Source of the DNA: Hoeflea_A sp963921345
GTDB lineage: Bacteria; Pseudomonadota; Alphaproteobacteria; Rhizobiales; Rhizobiaceae
Direction of reading: 5' to 3'
DNA: 64,000 nt
Assembly: GCA_963921345.3 (NCBI GenBank)
Contig: CAWUFE020000002.1
Span: 806,001-870,000 of the forward strand
Shown here piece by piece: positions 1 to 7,481 of the stretch; within the stretch, counting starts at the first letter, position 1; each line of letters begins with the position of its first letter. Under the pieces are notes generated by a model, which was not told the origin of the DNA, searched no databases, and saw only the letters and a list, made by a program, of their open reading frames with translations. A program made the translations under genes and the position numbers.

Positions 1-496
1 TGGTGAGGGCGTTCATCGCCGCCTTGCTGGCCGTGTACGGGGTGATTTCCGGCCACGGCACGTCGTGCACCCAGGAGCTGGTGAAGATGAGCTGTCCGCC
101 CCGCCGGCCGGCCTCCAGCCACAAATTGGTTGCTGCCTTGGCGAGCACGAAGGAACCGCGCACATTGACATTCATCAGGGCGTCGAACTGCTCCAGCGCA
201 TAGTCCTGCACCTTTTCGAGGTGTACCAGGCCGGCGTGGCAGCAGACCACATCCGGCATGCCGATCTCGCTTGTTATAGCTGCAAGCGTTTCAACGGTTT
301 GAGGCTCATTGCTGATGTCGCATTGGAAATAGACCGGCGGCGCAGCGCAACCCGCGAAACAGGCATCGGCCGCAGGACGGTCGAGAATATCCAGCGCGAC
401 GACGCTGGCGCCCAACGCGGCGAGCCTGTTGCAGATCACCACGCCGAGCGCACCGGCCGCACCGGAGATCACCACGATTTTTCCATCCAGGTTCAT
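1..496 (-). CDS. SDR-family oxidoreductase, 3' end outside window
   Basis: Only the first ~165 residues are present; the gene runs off the left edge on the minus strand. The translation begins MNLDGKIVVISG and shows the SDR Rossmann glycine motif (SGAAGALG, about residues 11-18), a CHAG tetrapeptide where NNAG is usual, the TSS stretch that carries the catalytic serine and a Y-T-A-S-K active-site motif near the window edge. The ATG at 494-496 is preceded by an AGAAGGAG ribosome-binding site. The gene lies 31 nt downstream of another SDR on the same strand, so the two are probably co-transcribed. These are predicted cytosolic NAD(P)-dependent alcohol or sugar dehydrogenases; the substrate cannot be inferred. 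Confidence 0.85.
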   Translation of the reverse strand, partial: MNLDGKIVVISGAAGALGVVICNRLAALGASVVALDILDRPAADACFAGCAAPPVYFQCDISNEPQTVETLAAITSEIGMPDVVCCHAGLVHLEKVQDYALEQFDALMNVNVRGSFVLAKAATNLWLEAGRRGGQLIFTSSWVHDVPWPEITPYTASKAAMNALT

Positions 497-527
497 GGGT
501 GCATGCTCCTTCTCCGACCGCCCGGTC

Positions 528-1298
528 TCAGGCGTAAAGTTCCGATCGGATTCCGCCGTCGATCAACAGGTCGGATCCGGTCATGAAACCGGCACCCGGG
601 GACGCCAGGAAGAGTACCGCAGCGGCGACTTCCTCGGGCTGGCCGAGCCGGTTGAGTGGATGATGGGCCGCCCACTCGCGCCGCAGATCCTCCGGCCGGC
701 GGTCCTTGAACGTCGCCGCCGCGATCTGCACCAGCGGCGTGTCGATGGTGCCGGGCGAGATGGACAGGCAGCGGATGCCATCAGCGGCGTGATCAATCGC
801 AACGGTGCGCGTCAATCCCATCACCGCCGCCTTGCTGGCGGCATAGGCCGCCGTGGTTCTCTGGCTGGCATGACCGAGGATCGACGCGGTGTTCACAATG
901 ACGCCACCGCCGGATTTTTTCATTTCCCGCACCGCCCGTTTGCAGGAAACGAATTGCGCCGTGAGGTTGACCTGCAACGTGAGTTGCCAGTCATCCAGGC
1001 TCAGATCGTCCACGGTCCCGTAGCGGGCGATACCGACATTGTTGAACACCACGTCGACCTTTCCGAACCGGTCGATCGCACGGTCGAAAGCCGCGTCGAT
1101 CTGCGCCGGCTCGGCAACGTCGCAACGCGTGAATTCCGATCGAACCTCGCCGAGGCCGGCAACCAGAGACCGCCCCTCCTCAGCCAGAACATCAGCCACC
1201 GTGACGCAGGCACCGGCTTCGACGAAGGCCCTTGCAGTGGCTGCACCGATACCGCGGGCGCCGCCGAAGATGAGAACGGATGAATCCTGATGTGACAT
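528..1298 (-). CDS. SDR-family NAD(P)-dependent oxidoreductase
   Basis: This 256-residue protein is a typical single-domain short-chain dehydrogenase. The cofactor loop reads GGARGIG (residues ~12-18), followed by NNVG, a serine in NTAS and the catalytic Y-A-A-S-K. It ends with the common SDR tail MTGSDLLIDGG. The frame stays open upstream to 1526, but I chose the ATG at 1296-1298 because the N-terminus then matches the family (MSHQDSSVLIFGG) and a GAGAGG sequence sits 5 nt upstream. It is the first gene leftward from a divergent promoter region, so it is probably co-regulated with the ABC transporter on the other strand. The likely role is oxidation of the imported polyol or sugar; the substrate is unknown. 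Confidence 0.88.
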   Translation of the reverse strand: MSHQDSSVLIFGGARGIGAATARAFVEAGACVTVADVLAEEGRSLVAGLGEVRSEFTRCDVAEPAQIDAAFDRAIDRFGKVDVVFNNVGIARYGTVDDLSLDDWQLTLQVNLTAQFVSCKRAVREMKKSGGGVIVNTASILGHASQRTTAAYAASKAAVMGLTRTVAIDHAADGIRCLSISPGTIDTPLVQIAAATFKDRRPEDLRREWAAHHPLNRLGQPEEVAAAVLFLASPGAGFMTGSDLLIDGGIRSELYA

Positions 1299-1312
1299 TG
1301 GGCCTCTCGCTA

Positions 1313-1355
1313 AACCTATCCTATAGATACAGGCAAACTCCCACATATTTGTCAA
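1313..1355 (-). promoter_or_regulatory. Operator copy 1 and -35 box of the leftward SDR promoter
   Basis: AACCTAT-CCT-ATAGATA at 1313-1329 matches the perfect palindrome at 1418-1434 in its whole left arm and 5 of 7 right-arm positions. On the minus strand a perfect TTGACA lies at 1355-1350, which would place the -10 region (CTGTAT, weak) at 1332-1327, overlapping the operator. The gene for a GntR regulator at 4286 is the obvious candidate to bind here. The site assignment is inference. Confidence 0.55.
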
Positions 1356-1410
1356 TAGCATCACAAAAACGGTGAATTTGTGCAATCGCTCAGTCCTTTC
1401 ATTGCACCGT

Positions 1411-1439
1411 TTGACAAAACCTATATGATAGGTTAGTGA
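1411..1439 (+). promoter_or_regulatory. Promoter with palindromic operator upstream of the ABC operon
   Basis: A consensus -35 TTGACA at 1411-1416 is followed by the perfect inverted repeat AACCTAT-ATG-ATAGGTT at 1418-1434, filling the 17-bp spacer. The predicted -10 at 1434-1439 (TAGTGA) is weak. A protein bound here would block RNA polymerase, fitting repression by the GntR/FCD protein encoded at the end of this operon. A second copy of the motif lies at 1313-1329. Confidence 0.6.
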
Positions 1440-1479
1440 AAGTGCCGAATTTGGAGCGAACAGCATCGGGAGGAATTCA

Positions 1480-2463
1480 ATGAAACTGACAAAACAGATG
1501 TTCGGAGCACTGGCGGCATCGACCATTGCACTGTCGGGTGCGCTCTACTCCGGGACGGCGACAGCAGCGGAAGATCTGACCATCGTCTTCACCCACCACT
1601 CCTCGGTCAGCAATTCGTTCTGGCGTGGCGTCAAGCGCGGCTTCGACGAGGCCTGCGCACTGGTTAATGCCGACTGCCAGATGGTCTTCACCAACACCGA
1701 AGGTTCGATCGCCGAGCAGGTCGGCAACATCCAGGCGGCCATCGCCCGGCGCCCGGACGCCATCGTCACGGCGATCGCCAATGACGACGCCATCTGCCCG
1801 CTGCTGAAACAGGCGGGCGAAGCCGGCATCATCGTGCTTGCCTCGAATGTCGACGCCAAATCGAAGTCGGACTGCGGACGCCAGGCCTATATGGGCCAGA
1901 ACTTCGTCGACGCCGGCGAGGTACTCGGACGCAATACGGCGGCGCTGTTTCCGGCCGAGGGACCGATCCACGTGCTGCTCGGCATTTCGGCGCCGGGGCA
2001 GACCTGGTCCGAGCAGCGGGCCCAGGGCATCGAAATGGCACTGGACGCCTATCGGAAAGCCAATCCGGACCGGCAGATGACCGTCAAGCGGATCGATTCG
2101 GGAACCGATCTTTCCATCGCGGCGCAACGGGTCACGGCCTATCTCGACGCCAATCCCGATCTCACCGCCTATTTCGACATGGGCTTCTGGGAAGCGTCCG
2201 TCGCACGGGTGCTTGAGAACCGCGGAATACCGCCCGGCAAGATTCTGCTCTCGGGTTTCGACGTCATCCCGGAAGTCGTCGACTACATGGAAAAGGGCTA
2301 CATCCAGACCGTCGTCAACCAGGGCCCGTATCTTCAGGGCTACCTGCCGGTCATGCAGGTCTATTTGATGAAGCAGCACGCCCAGCCGGCCTGGAGTGTC
2401 GACACGGGACGCGGCGTCTTTTCGATCGATCAGGCGAAAGCCGCTCTCGAAACCTTCCAATAG
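1480..2463 (+). CDS. Sugar ABC transporter substrate-binding protein (RbsB-like)
   Basis: The 327-residue protein carries a Sec signal peptide (hydrophobic run to about residue 28, ending TATAAED) and the fold signature of periplasmic-binding-protein type 1 receptors for sugars (Peripla_BP_4): a start in TIVFTHHS, an NIQAAI...DAIVTAIAND middle and a domain crossing near LSGFDV. It is the receptor of a CUT2-type importer with the following permease and ATPase. A GGGAGG ribosome-binding site precedes the ATG. The order receptor, permease, single-domain ATPase resembles rhizobial fructose (FrcBCA) systems, but the ligand cannot be assigned. Confidence 0.9.
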   Translation: MKLTKQMFGALAASTIALSGALYSGTATAAEDLTIVFTHHSSVSNSFWRGVKRGFDEACALVNADCQMVFTNTEGSIAEQVGNIQAAIARRPDAIVTAIANDDAICPLLKQAGEAGIIVLASNVDAKSKSDCGRQAYMGQNFVDAGEVLGRNTAALFPAEGPIHVLLGISAPGQTWSEQRAQGIEMALDAYRKANPDRQMTVKRIDSGTDLSIAAQRVTAYLDANPDLTAYFDMGFWEASVARVLENRGIPPGKILLSGFDVIPEVVDYMEKGYIQTVVNQGPYLQGYLPVMQVYLMKQHAQPAWSVDTGRGVFSIDQAKAALETFQ

Positions 2464-2476
2464 GAACAACCGCCGG

Positions 2477-2504
2477 CGCTCCGGGGCAATAAAGCCGCGG
2501 AGCG
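2477..2504 (+). terminator. Intra-operon hairpin after the substrate-binding-protein gene
   Basis: CGCTCCG (2477-2483) pairs with CGGAGCG (2498-2504), with a G-G mismatch and three more inner pairs around the loop AATAAA. There is no T tract, so this is more likely an RNA-stabilising or attenuating hairpin that raises receptor expression relative to permease than a full terminator. Confidence 0.5.
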
Positions 2505-2523
2505 CAAGCGCCCGGGACAAACC

Positions 2524-3534
2524 ATGGTCAACGCAACTTCGGCCGCAACCGGCATGCCGCTCGCAAACCGCCTGATCGCCATCGTCGCCAAGCCGGAAGC
2601 GCTCGGGGCGATCATTCTGCTGGCGGTCGTGATCGCCTTTCAGGCGCTCAGCGGCGGCATTCTGCTCAGCACCTACAACGTCTCAAACGTACTGACCGTC
2701 CTGCCGGAAATCGGCCTCGTCGTCATCGGCGTGTCGATTCTCATGATCGCCGGCGAATTCGACCTGTCGGTCGGTTCGGTCTTCGCGCTGACGCCGATGG
2801 TCGCCTTCACCCTTGCCGATTCCGGCCTGCCGATCGGCCTCACTCTTTGCATCGCCATGGCCTGCGCCCTGCTCGTCGGGCTGATCAACGGCTACATCAC
2901 GCAGGTCTATCACCTGCCCTCCTTCATCACGACGTTGGGCATGCTCTTTGTCGTGCGCAGTCTGACTGTCTCGGTATCGGGCGGGTTTCCGCCCCCCTTC
3001 GCAGCCGACGCACCGACCTACCTGTTTTCCGACTTCGTCGGTCCGGTGCGCATCTCGATGATCTGGTTCTTCGTCATCTTCGCCATCGCAGCGTTCGGTC
3101 TCCGGAACACCAATTACGGCGTCTGGACCTATGCCACCGGTGGCCAGAAGGAAGTCGCCAAATCCGTCGGCATCAACACCTTCCGCGTCAAGATGACGGC
3201 CTTCATGATGTGCAGCGCGCTGGCTGGTTTTGCCGGCCTGCTGCAGGTCTTCCGCCTGCGTTCGCCGCTTCCGTCGCTGGGCGAAGGTCTCGAACTGCAG
3301 GTCATCGCCGCAGCGGTGATCGGCGGCGTCGCGCTCACCGGCGGCGTCGGCACGGTGCTCGGCGCCGTGCTCGGCCTGCTGCTGCTCAAGGTGATCGAAA
3401 ACGGCTTGATCCTCGTCGGTATCGAAGCCAACTGGTTCAAGTTCGCCACCGGCGCGATCATGATCCTGGCCGTCATCCTGCATGCCAACATCTCCAAACT
3501 CGCCCGCAATTCGGCATCCGGAGACGACCAATGA
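2524..3534 (+). CDS. CUT2 sugar ABC transporter permease (RbsC/FrcC-like)
   Basis: This 336-residue protein has about eight to ten hydrophobic segments and conserved features of the BPD_transp_2 family, including IAGEFDLSVGS near residue 77 and AAVIGGVALTGGVGTVLG in the last third. It forms the inner-membrane channel of the importer, presumably as a homodimer because only one permease gene is present. It starts 60 nt after the receptor gene, past a hairpin, and its stop overlaps the ATPase start (ATGA). Confidence 0.92.
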   Translation: MVNATSAATGMPLANRLIAIVAKPEALGAIILLAVVIAFQALSGGILLSTYNVSNVLTVLPEIGLVVIGVSILMIAGEFDLSVGSVFALTPMVAFTLADSGLPIGLTLCIAMACALLVGLINGYITQVYHLPSFITTLGMLFVVRSLTVSVSGGFPPPFAADAPTYLFSDFVGPVRISMIWFFVIFAIAAFGLRNTNYGVWTYATGGQKEVAKSVGINTFRVKMTAFMMCSALAGFAGLLQVFRLRSPLPSLGEGLELQVIAAAVIGGVALTGGVGTVLGAVLGLLLLKVIENGLILVGIEANWFKFATGAIMILAVILHANISKLARNSASGDDQ

Positions 3535-4265
3535 CCTCGGACTATCTGGTCGAAACCCGCCGGCTGGCCAAGTCCTACGGCGCGGTCAAGGCGGTACAGG
3601 ACGTCGATTTCCGGCTCGGCCGCAACGAGGTGGTCGGCCTGCTCGGCGACAACGGCGCCGGCAAGACCACTCTGATCCGCATGATTTCCGGATCCGAACG
3701 ACCAACGAGCGGGGAAATCCTGCTGCGCGGCGAACCGACCGACATGAAATCGCCGCGCGAGGCAATGCAGGCCGGCATCGAGACCATCCACCAGTACAAC
3801 TCGACCGTCGGAACCATGTCGGTGACGGAGAACATCTTTCTCGGCCGTGAGATCCTGAAAGCTCGCCTCGGAAATTTCGGGTTTCTGCGCAAGGCCGCAA
3901 TGCGGCAACTGGCCGAGGACTCGCTCGGCAATGTCGGATTTCACCTGCGCTCGCCGGACACCCAGGTCGGGCGGCTGTCGGGCGGCCAGCGGCAGGGCGT
4001 CGCCATCGCCCGCGCCCTGCAGTTCCAGTCGAGGATCATGATCCTGGACGAACCGACCAACCATATCTCGGTGAAGGAGACCAACAACGTTCTCGAATTC
4101 ACCCGCAATCTTCCCAGCCGCGGCTACTCCGGTATATTCATCAGTCACAATCTCGGGCATGTGTTCGAGTGCTGCTCGCGCATCGTCGTGATGTCGCGCG
4201 GACGCATCGTCGCCGACGCGCCATCGGAATCGCTGACGATCTCGAATATCGAGGCTCTTCTTTAG
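3531..4265 (+). CDS. Single-domain sugar ABC transporter ATPase (FrcA-like)
   Basis: The 244-residue ABC ATPase contains Walker A (GDNGAGKT, ~residues 37-44), signature LSGGQ, Walker B (IMILDEPT) and an H-loop in FISHNLGHVF. Unlike RbsA or MglA it has a single ABC domain, as in rhizobial FrcA proteins, so it should act as a homodimer on the single permease. Its ATG overlaps the permease stop, indicating translational coupling. The D-loop region reads NHISVKETN, typical for this subgroup. Confidence 0.92.
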   Translation: MTSDYLVETRRLAKSYGAVKAVQDVDFRLGRNEVVGLLGDNGAGKTTLIRMISGSERPTSGEILLRGEPTDMKSPREAMQAGIETIHQYNSTVGTMSVTENIFLGREILKARLGNFGFLRKAAMRQLAEDSLGNVGFHLRSPDTQVGRLSGGQRQGVAIARALQFQSRIMILDEPTNHISVKETNNVLEFTRNLPSRGYSGIFISHNLGHVFECCSRIVVMSRGRIVADAPSESLTISNIEALL

Positions 4266-4285
4266 AGCGTTCGGAAGGGAAGAGA

Positions 4286-5017
4286 GTGAACGACAAGGCA
4301 ACCGCAATCGCCATGGACGAACTGGCCGGCCACAAGACGGCAACCGACAACGTGCTGGAAGCGATCCTCGCCCTCATCCATGACGGTGGCCTGCGGCCGG
4401 GCGACCGCCTGCCCAGCGAAGGCCAGATGGCGCTGGACTTCGGCGCCAGCCGCGGCACCGTGCGCGAAACCGTTCGCGCCCTGTCGCAACTCGGCGTTCT
4501 GGATGTCGGCAACGGCCGCCGGGCCACCGTCGCTTCATTCACCGGCGCCAAGCTTGCCGTCCTGATCGATCATGCGGTCATGACCTCGCAGGTCTCGGTC
4601 GTCCAGACCTGGGATTTCCGCCAGACGCTCGAAATTCGAATCGCCCGACTGGCCGCATTGCGGCGCGACGACGACGACATTGCCGCCATGCGGACCATGA
4701 CCGAGCGGATGAAGAACGCCATCGGCGACACCGACAAGCTCACCGAAGCCGATATCGCACTGCATCTGGCCTGGGCGAAGGCGGCCAAGAATCCGCTCTA
4801 TCTGGTCAACATGGAATCGCTGACATCGGTCATGCGGCGCACCGGCCCGGTCGGCTGGGCAGCGTTGGGAAGCCGCGAGATCATCGCCGATCACGTCGAC
4901 ACCCACGAAGCGCTGACGCAGGCCATCGCCGAACGCCAGAGCGAAGAAGCGGTGCAACTCATGACCCGCCATTTCCAGGTTGCCCGCGACGCGCTTTATG
5001 AATCGGGTCTGACCTAG
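4286..5017 (+). CDS. GntR-family (FadR/FCD subfamily) transcriptional regulator
   Basis: The 243-residue protein has an N-terminal winged helix (about residues 15-80, with PGDRLPSEGQMA and SRGTVRETVRALSQLG typical of GntR) and an all-helical C-terminal FCD effector domain with an FHxxLA-like motif (ALHLAWAKAAKN) and a late HxxL. I chose the GTG at 4286 because GGAAGGGA lies 5 nt upstream; an ATG at 4313 is possible. It closes the transporter operon and probably controls it through the AACCTAT-type operators at 1313 and 1418, released by a carboxylic-acid or sugar-acid effector as in most FCD regulators. The stop overlaps tail-to-tail with the opposing monooxygenase-like gene. Confidence 0.88.
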   Translation: MNDKATAIAMDELAGHKTATDNVLEAILALIHDGGLRPGDRLPSEGQMALDFGASRGTVRETVRALSQLGVLDVGNGRRATVASFTGAKLAVLIDHAVMTSQVSVVQTWDFRQTLEIRIARLAALRRDDDDIAAMRTMTERMKNAIGDTDKLTEADIALHLAWAKAAKNPLYLVNMESLTSVMRRTGPVGWAALGSREIIADHVDTHEALTQAIAERQSEEAVQLMTRHFQVARDALYESGLT

Positions 5018-5313
5018 AGATCCCGCACGCCGGCGACGTCGAGGATCTTGAGCGATCGCGACACCACCCCGACCTCCTGCAACCTGCGCCCGAACTCGGC
5101 AACATGCGGGCTTTTCAGGTGGGCACCGAGGTCTGCCTCCGATTCCCATTCCTCGTACACGCGGAACAGGGCCGGATTCTCGAGATCCCGATAGAAGCGG
5201 TAAACGATGCAGCCCTTTTCCGCAGCGGTCTCCCGCATTACCTCGATCGCATGCCCGACGGCCGCATCGGCGTTCTCCGCCGCCAGTTCGATCGTTCCCG
5301 TCACCACGATCAT
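5014..5313 (-). CDS. ABM-domain (antibiotic biosynthesis monooxygenase / YgiN-like) protein
   Basis: This 99-residue protein is a small ferredoxin-like alpha/beta barrel of the ABM superfamily. Diagnostic are MIVVTGTIEL at the start, the helix AIEVMRETAAEKGC, YRFYRDLENPALFRVYEEWES and LKSPHVAEF. Such proteins range from quinol monooxygenases to lactate-induced accessory proteins, so the activity is not predictable. GGGAGG precedes the ATG at 5311-5313, and the gene follows the SDR at 5340 by 26 nt, probably as the second gene of that leftward unit. Its stop overlaps that of the GntR gene by 4 bp. Confidence 0.8.
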   Translation of the reverse strand: MIVVTGTIELAAENADAAVGHAIEVMRETAAEKGCIVYRFYRDLENPALFRVYEEWESEADLGAHLKSPHVAEFGRRLQEVGVVSRSLKILDVAGVRDL

Positions 5314-5339
5314 CGTTGGTCCTCCCGGCGGCCGTTGGA

Positions 5340-6143
5340 CTACTGCATGATCATGCCGCCATCGATCATGAACAGCTGTCCGGTCATGTAGTCCGATTCG
5401 CTGGAGGCAAGAAACGCCGCCGTGCCGACGACGTCGTCCGGATAGGAATAGCGTTTCATCAGGATCATGTCCTCGGCGAGTTGGTCCATCGACTGTCCTT
5501 CCTTCTCGAACTTGCCGATCGCAACCAGGTCCTTGTCCAGTTGCTCCCACAATTCGGTGCGGACGACACCGGGACCGTAGCCGTTGACCGTGATGTTATG
5601 CTCGACCAGCGCCTTGGCGCCGCCATTGATCATGGCGAGCACCGCATGCTTCGAACACGCATAGGGCACCACGTCGTCGAAAGCCTGTCTAGAGAGGATG
5701 GAGCCGACATTGATGATTTTGTAGGGAAAGTCCTTTTTGCCCTGCCGGATCATCTGCTTGGCGGCTTCCTGCATGCCGATGAGCACCCCGAGGGCGTTGA
5801 CGTCCATGATCTTGCGGAAGTTCTCTTCGGTGACATCGAGGAACATCAGCGGCTTGTTGATGCCGGCATTGTTGAGCATCACGTTGATCGAGCCGAAGGA
5901 CTCGGCGGTCGCCTGAACCGCCGCAGCCATCTGGTCGCGCCGGGTCACGTCGAGCTGCACCGCAATCGCCTCGCCGCCGCTGGCGTTGATGCGTTCGGCC
6001 ACTTCCTGACAGCCATCGAGATTGATGTCACCCAGGCAGACCTTGGCGCCATGCGCCGCGTAGTACTCGCCAATCGCCGCGCCCATGCCCTGGGCACCTC
6101 CGGTAATCAGCGCGTGCTTGCCGGCGAGTCTTGTCCTGTCCAT
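5340..6143 (-). CDS. SDR-family oxidoreductase (FabG/butanediol dehydrogenase-like)
   Basis: This 267-residue dehydrogenase shows TGGAQGMG for cofactor binding (residues ~14-21), NNAG, a serine in NVGS and the catalytic Y-A-C-S-K. The C-terminus MTGQLFMIDGG is typical of the family. Aspartate D39 in GDINLD suggests a preference for NAD over NADP. The gene reads leftward from the region that also drives the sugar transporter at 6343, and candidate operator copies lie directly upstream, so it is probably the first oxidation step for that transporter's substrate. Confidence 0.9.
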   Translation of the reverse strand: MDRTRLAGKHALITGGAQGMGAAIGEYYAAHGAKVCLGDINLDGCQEVAERINASGGEAIAVQLDVTRRDQMAAAVQATAESFGSINVMLNNAGINKPLMFLDVTEENFRKIMDVNALGVLIGMQEAAKQMIRQGKKDFPYKIINVGSILSRQAFDDVVPYACSKHAVLAMINGGAKALVEHNITVNGYGPGVVRTELWEQLDKDLVAIGKFEKEGQSMDQLAEDMILMKRYSYPDDVVGTAAFLASSESDYMTGQLFMIDGGMIMQ

Positions 6144-6223
6144 CCTGGAGTCCTCCCGAATTACGCCGCCTTGATGCTGACATGCAGCTTGGCCTTCGAG
6201 CGAAGCGGACGAAATTCCAAAGA

Positions 6224-6258
6224 TATCCAGAATGAATTCGATTCAGCCAGATTGGACA
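6224..6258. promoter_or_regulatory. Pair of candidate operators in the SDR/ABC divergent region
   Basis: The 15-mer at 6244-6258, read on the minus strand, is TGTCCAATCTGGCTG and shares the 10-base core TCCAATCTGG with the perfect palindrome at 11092-11106. A weaker relative, TATCCA-GAA-TGAATT, occupies 6224-6238. The two centres are 20 bp apart, about two helical turns, so dimers could bind on the same face. The regulator encoded at 11165 is the likely ligand-responsive protein; this is inference. Confidence 0.55.
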
Positions 6259-6312
6259 TATCCCTTGTTCATGGGCGCTCAAATCTCCGGCAACATTGAA
6301 ACCGGCTCTGAG

Positions 6313-6324
6313 ATTTGGCCAAAT
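6313..6324. promoter_or_regulatory. 12-bp perfect palindrome upstream of the ABC operon
   Basis: ATTTGGCCAAAT lies just before the GGGAGG ribosome-binding site of the gene at 6343. Its position in the leader fits an operator or mRNA element, but no second copy is apparent, so function is uncertain. Confidence 0.3.
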
Positions 6325-6342
6325 GGGTAAAGGGAGGACGTT

Positions 6343-7380
6343 ATGTCATATCTGAAAAAAGCAATCGGCCTTGCGACAGCCGCCTGCCTGACCGTCGGGA
6401 TCGCGCTTGCGCCGGCGGCTGCACAGGACAAGAAGGGCTCGATTGTTTCGTTCAACGGCCCTGCCGGCGAGGCCTATATCGGCCGCTTCATCAAGGGCAT
6501 CAAGGAAACCGCTGCCCTCAAGGGCTTCGATATCAAGGTCTACGAAAACCAGTTCAATCAGGCGGAGCAGGACCAGCAGGTCCAGCAGGTTCTGGCTGCC
6601 GGCCAGTTGCCGGACGTCTTCATCTGGTGGCCGTCGGACGCGACGGCGGGCCTCGGATCCTTGCGCGCGCTGCACAAGACCGGCGTACCGGTCCTAAAGA
6701 TCAACCAGCTGCCGAACGAGCAGGACAAGAAATACATCTTCGGCTATGCCGGACCGGACGACCGCCTACGGGCGCGCAATGCCGGTTACATGATGCGTGA
6801 GGCCGCTGCGGCCAAGAAAGCCGATGGCGGCGAAGGATTCAACGTCATCGTTCTGTCCTACCCGCATTCCTATGGCGGCTACGGTCTGTCGATCAACGCT
6901 TTCAAGGAAGCGATCGCCGGTTCTGACCTGAACATCATCGGCGATGTCGACGAAGGCTTCGGCCAGGCCAACGGTTACAAGGGCGCTGCAAAGCTCATCG
7001 CCAGCGTCAAGGATCAGGGCATCCATTTCGTGTACGGTATGGATGACGCCATCCTGACCGGCGGCATCAAGGCGCTGGAAGAAGCCGGTTACGCCATGGG
7101 CGACGACGTCATCGCCGTCGGCACCGTGTGCAACGGCGACAAGCAGCTGATCGAGGAAGGCAAGCAGTTCGGCACCACCCTGCAATCGCCGTTGCACGAA
7201 GGACAGCTGGCCATCAAGCTGGTCGAGGAATATCTCGAGACCGGCGAACTCGCCAACTACATCAACTTCACGCCCAACCCGGCCGTCACCAAGGAAACCA
7301 TCGATACGACGGCCCTGCAGGGCTACGACGGCAAGCTCTACGGCATCAACGAGCTGTGCTCGGGAGCTTGGGGGCAGTAG
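6343..7380 (+). CDS. Sugar ABC transporter substrate-binding protein
   Basis: The 345-residue protein has a clear Sec signal peptide (MSYLKKAIGL to about residue 28, cut near PAAAQ) followed by a type 1 periplasmic-binding fold (Peripla_BP_4): SIVSFNGPAGEAYIGRFIKGI, a QVLAAGQLPDVFIWWPSD ligand-domain segment and GMDDAILTGGIKALEEAGY. It is the receptor of the importer encoded by the next three genes. A strong GGGAGG site sits upstream of the ATG. Two cysteines, one in VCNGD and one near the C-terminus (ELCSG), may form a disulfide. Ligand unknown. Confidence 0.9.
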   Translation: MSYLKKAIGLATAACLTVGIALAPAAAQDKKGSIVSFNGPAGEAYIGRFIKGIKETAALKGFDIKVYENQFNQAEQDQQVQQVLAAGQLPDVFIWWPSDATAGLGSLRALHKTGVPVLKINQLPNEQDKKYIFGYAGPDDRLRARNAGYMMREAAAAKKADGGEGFNVIVLSYPHSYGGYGLSINAFKEAIAGSDLNIIGDVDEGFGQANGYKGAAKLIASVKDQGIHFVYGMDDAILTGGIKALEEAGYAMGDDVIAVGTVCNGDKQLIEEGKQFGTTLQSPLHEGQLAIKLVEEYLETGELANYINFTPNPAVTKETIDTTALQGYDGKLYGINELCSGAWGQ

Positions 7381-7404
7381 CCCGGCCGTGCTGACTGCAA
7401 GGTG

Positions 7405-7427
7405 TCCGGGGGCCGCAGGTCCCCGGA
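7405..7427 (+). terminator. Intra-operon hairpin after the substrate-binding-protein gene
   Basis: TCCGGGG (7405-7411) pairs with CCCCGGA (7421-7427) around a 9-nt loop. No T tract follows. It sits between the receptor and ATPase genes, where hairpins commonly stabilise the upstream message. Confidence 0.5.
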
Positions 7428-7481
7428 TCCCGTTTGATGGATACCCGGTGCCATGACGGTACCGGACAACCGGAAAAACCG

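Noticed and set aside
528..1526. A longer SDR reading frame starting at 1526
   Set aside because: It would run through the divergent promoter and into the start of the receptor gene; the ATG at 1298 has a ribosome-binding site and gives the normal family N-terminus.
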